DNA from: an uncultured Actinomycetes bacterium | Lineage (GTDB): Bacteria > Actinomycetota > Actinomycetes > Nanopelagicales > Nanopelagicaceae | DNA length: 53,519 bases | Assembly: GCA_903933585.1 (NCBI GenBank) | Contig: CAIZKO010000090.1 | Coordinates: forward strand, 1 to 53,519 | Direction: 5' to 3' | Part shown: positions 46,992 through 53,519 of the stretch, one piece after another | How positions within the stretch are numbered: the stretch's first letter is position 1 | Layout of the letters: each line of letters starts with the position of its first letter | The notes under the pieces: model-generated | The model's database searches: none | What the model was told of the DNA's origin: nothing | Seen by the model: the letters and a program-made list of their open reading frames with translations, nothing else | Position numbers and translations under genes: made by a program

Positions 46992-48353
46992 CTAGATCCA
47001 GCTGGGGAACCACATGAGCGAGAGCCAGTGGTGATAACTGATGAGGCTGCCGAGATAGAGCGGTAAAAAATAGAGAAAATTAAGAAGAACCGCTAATAGA
47101 TAGCCGTAACTTATGTAACGCCGTAACTTTGTAACGGTCCCTGATTCGTCCGGCTCCAGGAGTTTTGACAAGGCGTAAACAATAATTAAAACAACAAATG
47201 GTTCGAATGCAATCGTATAAAAGGTAAATACCGTGCGCTTCTGCCAGTTAAACCAAGGCAAATATCCTGCCGCTAGGCTCAATAACAAGAGCCCGCTCTG
47301 CCATTCTCTCCGCGCTATCCAGTATCCAAAGGTGGCGGCGATAGCTATCACGCCAGACCACCAGAGCAGTGGCGTGCCGAGCGCTATAACTTCTTGCGCG
47401 CAAGCAGACGCTCCACATCCCTTGGGAGATTGATAATAGAAAGAGGTGGGGCGCCCCATAATCAGCCAACTCCAGGGGTTTGCGGCGTAAGGGTGGGTGG
47501 CAGTTAACGTTGTGTGGAAATTCCACATTTCAGCGTGATAATGCCAGAGCGAACGGATCGGCGCCGGAATAAAACTAAAGAAACCGCGGGGCTGGGTGCT
47601 TGCCCAACCGCGGTCGTAGCCAGATGTAGTGAGTAACCAGCCGGTCCAACTTGCAAAGTAAACGCCGATGGGAATGACGATGTACTGCAAAGCTCTCTTA
47701 AAAACTTTTTCACGGATGAGAACTTGTATTGGGTTCTCAATTTCTAGTGATCGGTTCTGCCGATAATCGACGTAAAGGGTGAAGAGAAGATAAGCGACTA
47801 AGTAATAAACACCGCTCCACTTAGTTGCTGCAGCTAATCCGAGTGAAATACCTGCCGCAAAATGTTGGCTGCGTAGAAGAAATAAAAATCCGAGGAGAGT
47901 AAAGAACATCAAGAAGATGTCGAGCAACGCGGTGCGCGACATGACCAAGTGCATTCCGTCGACACTCATGAGGAAAGCGGCGCACACGGATAAGAAGTAA
48001 TTATTGAAGAGGCGCTTAGCAATATAGAAAACCATGACGATGGAGGCCGTGCCGACTAGCGCTGCACTTATACGCCAACCAAACTCGTGATAGCCAAATA
48101 CTTTTATTCCTGCGGCGATCATCCATTTTCCGATTGGTGGATGCACGATGTATTGCGCGGCTGCCGTCTTAGGATCTAGTTCGACTCCGTTGTGAAGCAG
48201 AGAGTTGGCATTTTGGGCGTAATAGAGTTCATCGAAGACGAATCCTTTGGGGGTTCCTAAGTGCCAGAGGCGGAAGATCAGAGCGAAGATCGAGAGCCCC
48301 AGCACGCTGAGGCGTTCCCGCAGGCGTCCTTCAACCTGCGCGGGGAGTGTCAT
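46992..48353 (-). CDS. pmt: dolichyl-phosphate-mannose--protein mannosyltransferase
   Basis: GT39-type polytopic enzyme that O-mannosylates exported proteins from polyprenyl-phosphate mannose. 453 residues with about ten helices. The catalytic acidic pair is in FVFDELYYAQNA near 40; IVHPPIGKWMIAAGI near 70 and MSRTALLDIFLMFF near 140 are family motifs. It is divergent from rsmI by 32 bases, the same pairing as in mycobacteria. On its strand TAGGCT is exactly 6 bases before the ATG. Confidence 0.94.
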   Translation of the reverse strand: MTLPAQVEGRLRERLSVLGLSIFALIFRLWHLGTPKGFVFDELYYAQNANSLLHNGVELDPKTAAAQYIVHPPIGKWMIAAGIKVFGYHEFGWRISAALVGTASIVMVFYIAKRLFNNYFLSVCAAFLMSVDGMHLVMSRTALLDIFLMFFTLLGFLFLLRSQHFAAGISLGLAAATKWSGVYYLVAYLLFTLYVDYRQNRSLEIENPIQVLIREKVFKRALQYIVIPIGVYFASWTGWLLTTSGYDRGWASTQPRGFFSFIPAPIRSLWHYHAEMWNFHTTLTATHPYAANPWSWLIMGRPTSFYYQSPKGCGASACAQEVIALGTPLLWWSGVIAIAATFGYWIARREWQSGLLLLSLAAGYLPWFNWQKRTVFTFYTIAFEPFVVLIIVYALSKLLEPDESGTVTKLRRYISYGYLLAVLLNFLYFLPLYLGSLISYHHWLSLMWFPSWI

Positions 48354-48365
48354 GGGGTAAGCCTA
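48351..48365 (-). promoter_or_regulatory. putative leaderless -10 box for pmt
   Basis: Reading the minus strand, TAGGCT (48365-48360), 6 bases, then the ATG at 48353. Confidence 0.5.
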
Positions 48366-48385
48366 AAGCCTGAGAGAATTGCTTC

Positions 48386-49225
48386 ATGCTGATCCTTGCC
48401 TGTGGCCCCTTAGGGAACCCGGGGGATACCTCTGATCGAGTGAAGAGCGCTCTTGAGACGGCTCCTTACATCGCCGCGGAGGATTCGCGGAAGCTCAGCC
48501 GCTTAACGGGCGACTTGGGGATCCGCTATACGGGGAAGGTCATCTCCTATTTCGAGGGCAATGAGAGCGAACGGATTGAACAGCTCACCGAGATTCTTAC
48601 CTCTGGCAGCGATCTCCTCGTCATAACCGATGCCGGGGCGCCAGGAATTAGCGACCCGGGTTATCGCCTCATCAGGGTGGCGATCGACCATGGGATTCCG
48701 ATCCAAGTTCTGCCCGGTCCAAGCGCAGTCACGACCGCCCTCCTGCTCTCTGGGCTGGCTACGGATCGATTCTGTTTTGAGGGTTTCTCGCCGCGGACAG
48801 CGGGTACCCGCAAGAGTTGGTATGAAAAGTTAATCACCGAAGAGCGCACCATCATCTTCTTTGAAGCACCGCACCGTTTGCAAGAATCCCTGGAGGATGC
48901 GCTCGCGGTTTTGGGTCCTGATCGAAAGGCGGCGATATGTCGCGAGATGACAAAGAGGTATGAAGAGACGGTGCGCGGCACTATCGCCGAGCTGCTTACG
49001 TGGAGTTCCGAACGCGAAATATTGGGAGAACTCACGATCGTCCTGGAAGGTTTTGACACGGGAACGGTCACTTACTCCGCGGCGGATTTGGTGGAATTAG
49101 TACTGGCCCGCGAAGGCGCCGGAGAATCGCGTAAAGATGCAATTGCTGCGCTCGCAAAAGAGCTGAACCTGCCTAAGCGCGTGGTCTTCGATGCGATGGT
49201 GGGTAGCAAAGCCTCGGGTCGGTAA
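48386..49225 (+). CDS. rsmI: 16S rRNA (cytidine-1402-2'-O)-methyltransferase
   Basis: SAM-dependent tetrapyrrole-methylase-fold enzyme that 2'-O-methylates C1402 in the decoding centre. 279 residues. GPLGNPGDTSDRVKSAL replaces the usual ATPIGNLGD near residue 7; AAEDSRKLSRL, DAGAPGISDPGYRLI and FFEAPHRLQESLEDAL match the family. Begins the rsmI-metG-tatD-ksgA-ispE run. GAGAAT lies 6 bases before the ATG, a weaker version of the leaderless pattern. Confidence 0.95.
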   Translation: MLILACGPLGNPGDTSDRVKSALETAPYIAAEDSRKLSRLTGDLGIRYTGKVISYFEGNESERIEQLTEILTSGSDLLVITDAGAPGISDPGYRLIRVAIDHGIPIQVLPGPSAVTTALLLSGLATDRFCFEGFSPRTAGTRKSWYEKLITEERTIIFFEAPHRLQESLEDALAVLGPDRKAAICREMTKRYEETVRGTIAELLTWSSEREILGELTIVLEGFDTGTVTYSAADLVELVLAREGAGESRKDAIAALAKELNLPKRVVFDAMVGSKASGR

Positions 49226-49234
49226 GATCGTCCA

Positions 49235-50803
49235 ATGAGCGCCGAATCCAAATCTTTTTACCTCACGACGCCGATTTACTATGTCAACGATGCTCCTCAT
49301 ATCGGCCACGCTTACACCACGGTCGCCGGAGATGTTCTTACGCGCTGGCATCGCCAGCGGGGTGAGTCAGTCTGGTTCCTCACAGGTACCGATGAGCATG
49401 GTCAGAAAGTTCTCAACACCGCGAAGGCAAATAACGTTGAACCGCAAGAGTGGTGCGACAAACTCGTAGAAGGCGCTTGGAAGCCGGTCTGGGAATCACT
49501 CAACATCGCTCATGATGATTTCATTCGCACTACAGAGCCCCGCCACATGGAACGGGTACAGCGCTTCCTCTCTGGGCTCAAGGATCAAGGACATATATAC
49601 GCTGGCAAGTACGAAGGTCCTTATTGCATTGGTTGCGAAGAATTTAAACTTCCTGGGGATCTTCTTCCTGGAGGACTCTGTCCAACACATTCAACTCCCT
49701 GTGAAATTCTGAGCGAAGAGAACTGGTTCTTCCGTCTCTCTGCCTTTGTGCCAGCACTTCTAGAGCGCTACAAGACAGATCCATCAACCTGTGAGCCAAC
49801 ATCTGCCCGCAACGAAGTAATTTCATTTCTGGAAGGCGAAGTTCAAGATCTTTCAATTTCACGTTCTACCTTCGATTGGGGAATCCCGGTTCCCTGGGAT
49901 ACCAAGCAGGTTATTTATGTCTGGTTCGATGCGCTCCTTAATTACGCAACGGCAGTTGGTTTAGGAGATGAAGACGGTACCGCTGGGGCTGAGAAGTTTG
50001 CCCAGACCTGGCCCGCCGATGTGCATTTGGTAGGAAAAGATATATTGCGTTTCCACTCAGTCATATGGCCAGCAATGTTGATGGCAGCTGGTTTGCCTTT
50101 GCCAAAGAAGGTATTTGCTCACGGGTGGTTGCTCGTTGGTGGCGAAAAAATGAGCAAATCAAAACTTACCGGTATTGCACCGTCGGATATCACAGACCAT
50201 TTCGGTGTGGATGCATTCCGTTATTACTTCTTACGTGCAATTCCCTTCGGCAGCGATGGCTCTTTCTCCTGGGAAGATATGTCTGCGCGTTACACATCAG
50301 AACTGGCAAATGACTTTGGAAATTTGGCATCGCGGTTGATCGCCATGATCGAAAAGTATTGCGATGGAGTAATCCCTGCTGTTGCGCACGATGATGCTTT
50401 AAGTGCTGCGCTTGGCAGTGCTGCATCTACAGCGGACGCTGCAATATGCGCGCTAGATTTCCAAGGTGGCATCAATGCCATCATCGATTTCTGCAAACGG
50501 GTCAACGGCTATGTCACCGAGCAAGCTCCTTGGGTTTTGGCGAAGGATCACGCCAACAAGGCTGAGTTAGATAAAGTCTTGTACAACACCGCTGATTCAC
50601 TTCGCGCTTTGGCGGTTTTGCTTCATCCGGTCATGCCGGCTACCACGCAAATTCTTTGGGAGAGCCTGGGCGCACAAGAGACGCTGGGCGATATCGGTTT
50701 GCAGAAGATTGGCGCTGTCTCCCATTGGGGACAATTGCCTCCAGGTTCAAAGGTAACGAAGGGCGCGGTGCTCTTTCCGCGGCTAGAAGAAAAAGCGGAG
50801 TAG
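49235..50803 (+). CDS. metG: methionine--tRNA ligase
   Basis: 522 residues. HIGH motif at 22-25 (APHIGHAY) and KMSKS near 305 (GEKMSKSKLTG). A single zinc-knuckle half is visible (CIGC, then CPTHSTPC), as in the short MetRS group lacking the C-terminal tRNA-binding domain. TAAGAT, which includes the rsmI stop codon, lies exactly 6 bases before the ATG. tatD begins at the next base after the stop. Confidence 0.97.
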   Translation: MSAESKSFYLTTPIYYVNDAPHIGHAYTTVAGDVLTRWHRQRGESVWFLTGTDEHGQKVLNTAKANNVEPQEWCDKLVEGAWKPVWESLNIAHDDFIRTTEPRHMERVQRFLSGLKDQGHIYAGKYEGPYCIGCEEFKLPGDLLPGGLCPTHSTPCEILSEENWFFRLSAFVPALLERYKTDPSTCEPTSARNEVISFLEGEVQDLSISRSTFDWGIPVPWDTKQVIYVWFDALLNYATAVGLGDEDGTAGAEKFAQTWPADVHLVGKDILRFHSVIWPAMLMAAGLPLPKKVFAHGWLLVGGEKMSKSKLTGIAPSDITDHFGVDAFRYYFLRAIPFGSDGSFSWEDMSARYTSELANDFGNLASRLIAMIEKYCDGVIPAVAHDDALSAALGSAASTADAAICALDFQGGINAIIDFCKRVNGYVTEQAPWVLAKDHANKAELDKVLYNTADSLRALAVLLHPVMPATTQILWESLGAQETLGDIGLQKIGAVSHWGQLPPGSKVTKGAVLFPRLEEKAE

Positions 50804-51661
50804 ATGGCTGATCGTCATTCGCTCAAAGAGCCGCGCCCCGCTGCGCCGGAGCCCGAACCGCTCACTAGGTCGTGTATAGATGTTCACGCTCACATGGAGT
50901 TGGTCACCGAGAGCGAACCCGATTCCCCGCAAATTCGCGAACTACTAGATGCGGCGGCGCGCGCTGGAATCGACCGCGTAGTTCAAGTTGGATATTCGGC
51001 AGAGCAATCCAAGTGGGGCGTTAAATGCGCCGAGTCATTCCCAGGTCGCGTATTAGCAGCAGTCGCTCTTCACCCTAACGAGGCGCCAGTTGTCGCAGAT
51101 CTCGAGGGCGACCTGGCAATCATCGAAGAACTTGCACGACACCCCAGAGTCCGAGCGATCGGTGAAACCGGCTTAGATTTCTTTAGAACCGAACCCGAAC
51201 TGCGTGACAAGCAGGCGTATTCATTTCGCCGCCATATCGCTTTAGCTAAAGAGGTTGATAAGGCGCTGGTGATTCATGATCGCAATGCACATCGTGCGGT
51301 ACTCGATACCTTGCTCGATGTTGGTGCTCCCAAGAGCACGATCTTTCATTGCTATTCCGGGGATGCCGAGATGGCACGCGAATGCATTGCTGCCGGATAC
51401 GTACTTTCCTTTGCAGGGACGGTGACTTTTAAAAACGCTCCAGAGTTGCGTGAAGCGGCCAAGTTGGTGCCCATTGATCAACTCTTGTTGGAAACAGATT
51501 CGCCATTCTTAGCCCCGATGCCACATCGCGGTGCGCTTAATACCCCGGCCCAGGTGGCGAATATCGCTCGTTTCATTGCGGATCTTCGTGGCGAGAGCGT
51601 CGATTACATCTGTGATCGCGTTACTGAAAATGCTTTGCGCCTCTTCGGAAGTTTTGATTAA
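50804..51661 (+). CDS. TatD-family metal-dependent hydrolase
   Basis: 285 residues in the TIM-barrel DNase family. Metal ligands: H in DVHAHME near 27, E in IGETGLDFF, H in LVIHDRNAH, H in FHCYSG, D in LETDSPFL. A roughly 20-residue Pro-rich N-terminus precedes the domain. It abuts metG and ksgA with no gap on either side. Most Actinobacteria have rpfB between tatD and ksgA; it is absent. Confidence 0.93.
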   Translation: MADRHSLKEPRPAAPEPEPLTRSCIDVHAHMELVTESEPDSPQIRELLDAAARAGIDRVVQVGYSAEQSKWGVKCAESFPGRVLAAVALHPNEAPVVADLEGDLAIIEELARHPRVRAIGETGLDFFRTEPELRDKQAYSFRRHIALAKEVDKALVIHDRNAHRAVLDTLLDVGAPKSTIFHCYSGDAEMARECIAAGYVLSFAGTVTFKNAPELREAAKLVPIDQLLLETDSPFLAPMPHRGALNTPAQVANIARFIADLRGESVDYICDRVTENALRLFGSFD

Positions 51662-52495
51662 ATGACAACACTGCTAGGTGCGGCAGAGATTCGCGAAATT
51701 GCTGCGCGCATCGGGGTAAATCCCACCAAGAAATTGGGACAGAACTTTGTCGTCGATGCAAACACATGTCGTCGCATCGTGAAAGTGGCAGATGTGCGCA
51801 GCGATGATGTAGCACTTGAAATTGGGCCGGGCCTGGGATCATTAACGCTCGCCCTTATGGAGATTGCCCGTAAGGTAGTCGCGATCGAAATTGACCAGCG
51901 CCTTGCTGCGGAGCTTCCTATAACGGTGGAGTCCCATGGATTTGATGTTGAAAATTTAATTGTTCGTAATGAAGATGCGCTGACCACGCAATCACTTCCG
52001 CTGGACCCAACAATCTTGGTTGCGAACTTGCCCTACAACATCTCGGTTCCAGTTTTACTGCACTTCTTGCAGAAATTTCCCACCATTCGCTCTGGAGTGG
52101 TGATGGTGCAGAGCGAGGTTGCCGATCGTTTGGTCGCCAAGCCAGGCACCAAGAATTACGGTTCTCCTTCGGTAAAGGCCACCTGGTGGGCCGACCTTAG
52201 CGGCGCTGGCAATGTGGCCCGGCAAGTCTTTTGGCCCATCCCCAATGTGGATTCTTCTTTAGTCCGCTTTGTTCGCCATCAGGCTGCGGGGGATGAGGCA
52301 GCAAGATTGGTGACCTTCTCGGTGATTGACGCTGCTTTTGCGCAACGGCGCAAGATGCTGCGCGGGGCTCTCTCGCAACTCTTTGAGGGAACTGCCGAAG
52401 AAGCCATTACCCAAGCAGGAATCGACCCCACTGCACGTGGAGAGACACTTCTACTCAGCGACTTTATGGCTATTGCTAATACTCTTACTCCATGA
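51662..52495 (+). CDS. ksgA: 16S rRNA (adenine1518/1519-N6)-dimethyltransferase
   Basis: Dimethylates two adenines in helix 45 late in 30S assembly. 277 residues. KKLGQNFVVDANTC, the SAM loop LEIGPGLGSLTLAL near 58 and the catalytic NLPYN near 122 are typical. A basic C-terminal domain includes FAQRRKMLRGAL. Starts one base after tatD and overlaps ispE by ATGA. Confidence 0.97.
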   Translation: MTTLLGAAEIREIAARIGVNPTKKLGQNFVVDANTCRRIVKVADVRSDDVALEIGPGLGSLTLALMEIARKVVAIEIDQRLAAELPITVESHGFDVENLIVRNEDALTTQSLPLDPTILVANLPYNISVPVLLHFLQKFPTIRSGVVMVQSEVADRLVAKPGTKNYGSPSVKATWWADLSGAGNVARQVFWPIPNVDSSLVRFVRHQAAGDEAARLVTFSVIDAAFAQRRKMLRGALSQLFEGTAEEAITQAGIDPTARGETLLLSDFMAIANTLTP

Positions 52496-53412
52496 GGCGT
52501 AATGGCGTAGTTGTGCGAGTTCCCGGCAAGGTGAACTTGCAACTTTCCGTTGGCCCACTTGATTATGATGGGTATCACGAAGTCACGACTGTCTTTCAGG
52601 CGATCTCTATCTACGATGATGTAACGGTTAAATTTGCAGAGCCTGGATCTGGAATCACGCTCGATATCAGTGGATCAACTTCACACGGCGTTCCACTCGA
52701 TGAAACGAATCTTGCCTACCGCGCCGCGCAGTTAATGATCGACCGACATGATCTCGATTCAGATATTTCAATTCACATCAAGAAAGAGATTCCAGTCGCT
52801 GGTGGAATGGCTGGTGGAAGTGCGGATGCGGCTGCCGTCATCGTTGCTTTCGATGCGCTCTACGAACTTGGTATGTCACGCGACGGGATGGAGAAGATCG
52901 GCGCTGAACTCGGAAGCGATGTTCCCTTCGCTATCACTGGTGGCATTGCCATCGGACGCGGTCATGGTGATCACCTGACACCAGTCTTGGCTCGCGGCAG
53001 TTACAACTGGGTTCTCGCAATGGCGCCACAAGGGTTATCAACACAATCTGTTTATCACGAATGCGATCGGTTGCGAACCGGCCTTGATATTGCCAGACCT
53101 CAAGTGGGAGATCAGATCTTGCAAGCGCTCCGTGCGGGCGATGCCGATCTTGTTGGCAAGTCACTATCCAATGATCTGCAATCTGCGGCCTGCTCGCTGC
53201 GGCCGGCACTTCGCTTGGTGCTCGATGTCGGAATTGATTATGGGGCGCTAGGAGCAATCGTCTCGGGGAGCGGCCCAACAGTCGCATTCCTGGTTGCGGA
53301 TGAAGAGCGCGCCCTAGACCTGACCGTCGCCTTAAGTGCCAGCGGGGTTGTGGCAGGGGTAATTCGTGCCACTGGGCCGACCTTTGGTGCGCGAGTAATA
53401 GAAACCCTCTAA
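52492..53412 (+). CDS. ispE: 4-diphosphocytidyl-2-C-methyl-D-erythritol kinase
   Basis: GHMP kinase of the MEP isoprenoid pathway. 306 residues. VRVPGKVNLQLSVGPLDYDGYHEV near residue 7 carries the substrate-binding lysine and histidine; PVAGGMAGGSADAAAVI near 98 is the ATP-binding glycine loop; GAIVSGSGPTVAFL near 255 is GHMP motif III. Overlaps ksgA by 4 bases and ends the operon. Confidence 0.97.
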   Translation: MRRNGVVVRVPGKVNLQLSVGPLDYDGYHEVTTVFQAISIYDDVTVKFAEPGSGITLDISGSTSHGVPLDETNLAYRAAQLMIDRHDLDSDISIHIKKEIPVAGGMAGGSADAAAVIVAFDALYELGMSRDGMEKIGAELGSDVPFAITGGIAIGRGHGDHLTPVLARGSYNWVLAMAPQGLSTQSVYHECDRLRTGLDIARPQVGDQILQALRAGDADLVGKSLSNDLQSAACSLRPALRLVLDVGIDYGALGAIVSGSGPTVAFLVADEERALDLTVALSASGVVAGVIRATGPTFGARVIETL

Positions 53413-53434
53413 CACCCTCAAAAAAGTCACGTAT

Positions 53435-53463
53435 TTGTCGCATTGGCGTTAATAAGGGACAAT
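53435..53463 (+). promoter_or_regulatory. predicted tRNA-Gln promoter
   Basis: TTGTCG (53435-53440) and GACAAT (53458-53463) are 17 bases apart, placing the start about at the first base of the tRNA. Confidence 0.5.
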
Positions 53464-53469
53464 TCAGGT

Positions 53470-53519
53470 TCCGCCATTGTGTAGTGGCTAGCACATGGGC
53501 CTTTGAAGCCCAGGGTCCA
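53470..53519 (+). tRNA. tRNA-Gln (anticodon UUG), cut by window end
   Basis: Acceptor 5' strand TCCGCCA, D arm GTGT/GCAC and anticodon stem TGGGC/GCCCA with loop CTTTGAA (anticodon TTG). The window ends within the variable/T region, so about 22 bases are missing. Confidence 0.9.

Noticed and set aside
52934-53494. 186-codon minus-strand frame across ispE and the tRNA-Gln 5' end
   Set aside because: Antisense to a clear ispE and runs into a tRNA; composition is not protein-like.

Overview
This window reads as the chromosome of a small, compact actinobacterium. Base composition is near 50% GC. The gene orders rpsD-rpoA-rplQ-truA-rplM-rpsI-glmM-glmS-acpS-alr, tsaE-tsaB/rimI-tsaD-groEL and pmt/rsmI-metG-tatD-ksgA-ispE are typical of Actinobacteria. 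Actinobacteria-restricted families also occur: DUF3027, DUF2530, a long cold-shock protein and SepX/GlpR. Gaps are short, genes overlap by 1-4 bases, and secreted sugar and amino-acid binding proteins are prominent. With a photolyase, this fits a free-living, sunlit, streamlined lineage such as freshwater Nanopelagicales (acI). That placement is inference, not proven here. No transposase, integrase, phage gene or CRISPR array was seen.

Layout. 1-9.4 kb: ribosomal proteins S4, L17, L13, S9, RNA polymerase alpha and TruA, then amino-sugar and cell-wall supply (GlmM, GlmS, a PAP2 phosphatase, AcpS, alanine racemase). 9.4-15.8 kb: a branched-chain amino-acid type ABC importer (livG-livF-livH-livM-livK) joined to a secreted alpha/beta hydrolase; this block sits between alr and tsaE. 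15.9-20.1 kb: the t6A tRNA-modification genes tsaE, tsaB-rimI fusion and tsaD, then groEL under a CIRCE operator and without groES. 20-25.9 kb: DUF3027 protein, cold-shock protein, DUF2530 mini-protein, MFS exporter, serC-pdxH and citrate synthase. 26-33.6 kb: a maltodextrin locus (binding protein, two permeases, secreted alpha-amylase, cytoplasmic GH13 enzyme) with no transporter ATPase. 33.6-38.3 kb: esterase, photolyase, membrane GGDEF protein, a secreted coiled-coil protein and tRNA-Arg(CCU).

38.3-44.1 kb: MMPL exporter with divergent TetR regulator and a coupled 38-aa ORF, FmdB zinc ribbon, and a CopC-like protein with CopD-CtaG. 44.1-47 kb: 5-formyl-THF cyclo-ligase, then a shortened gephyrin-like protein (Glp), a RimJ-type acetyltransferase and SepX/GlpR, which is a cell-division neighbourhood. 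47-53.5 kb: protein mannosyltransferase, rsmI, metG, tatD, ksgA, ispE and a tRNA-Gln(UUG) cut by the window end.

The most unusual points are: the Glp protein, which lacks the whole central MoeA domain and its catalytic residues but keeps its divisome neighbours; a CopC-like protein whose two copper-binding histidines are replaced; a recurrent TANNNT-N6-ATG arrangement pointing to leaderless mRNAs at eight or more genes; three back-to-back palindromes before the maltodextrin-binding protein gene; and several likely small proteins.
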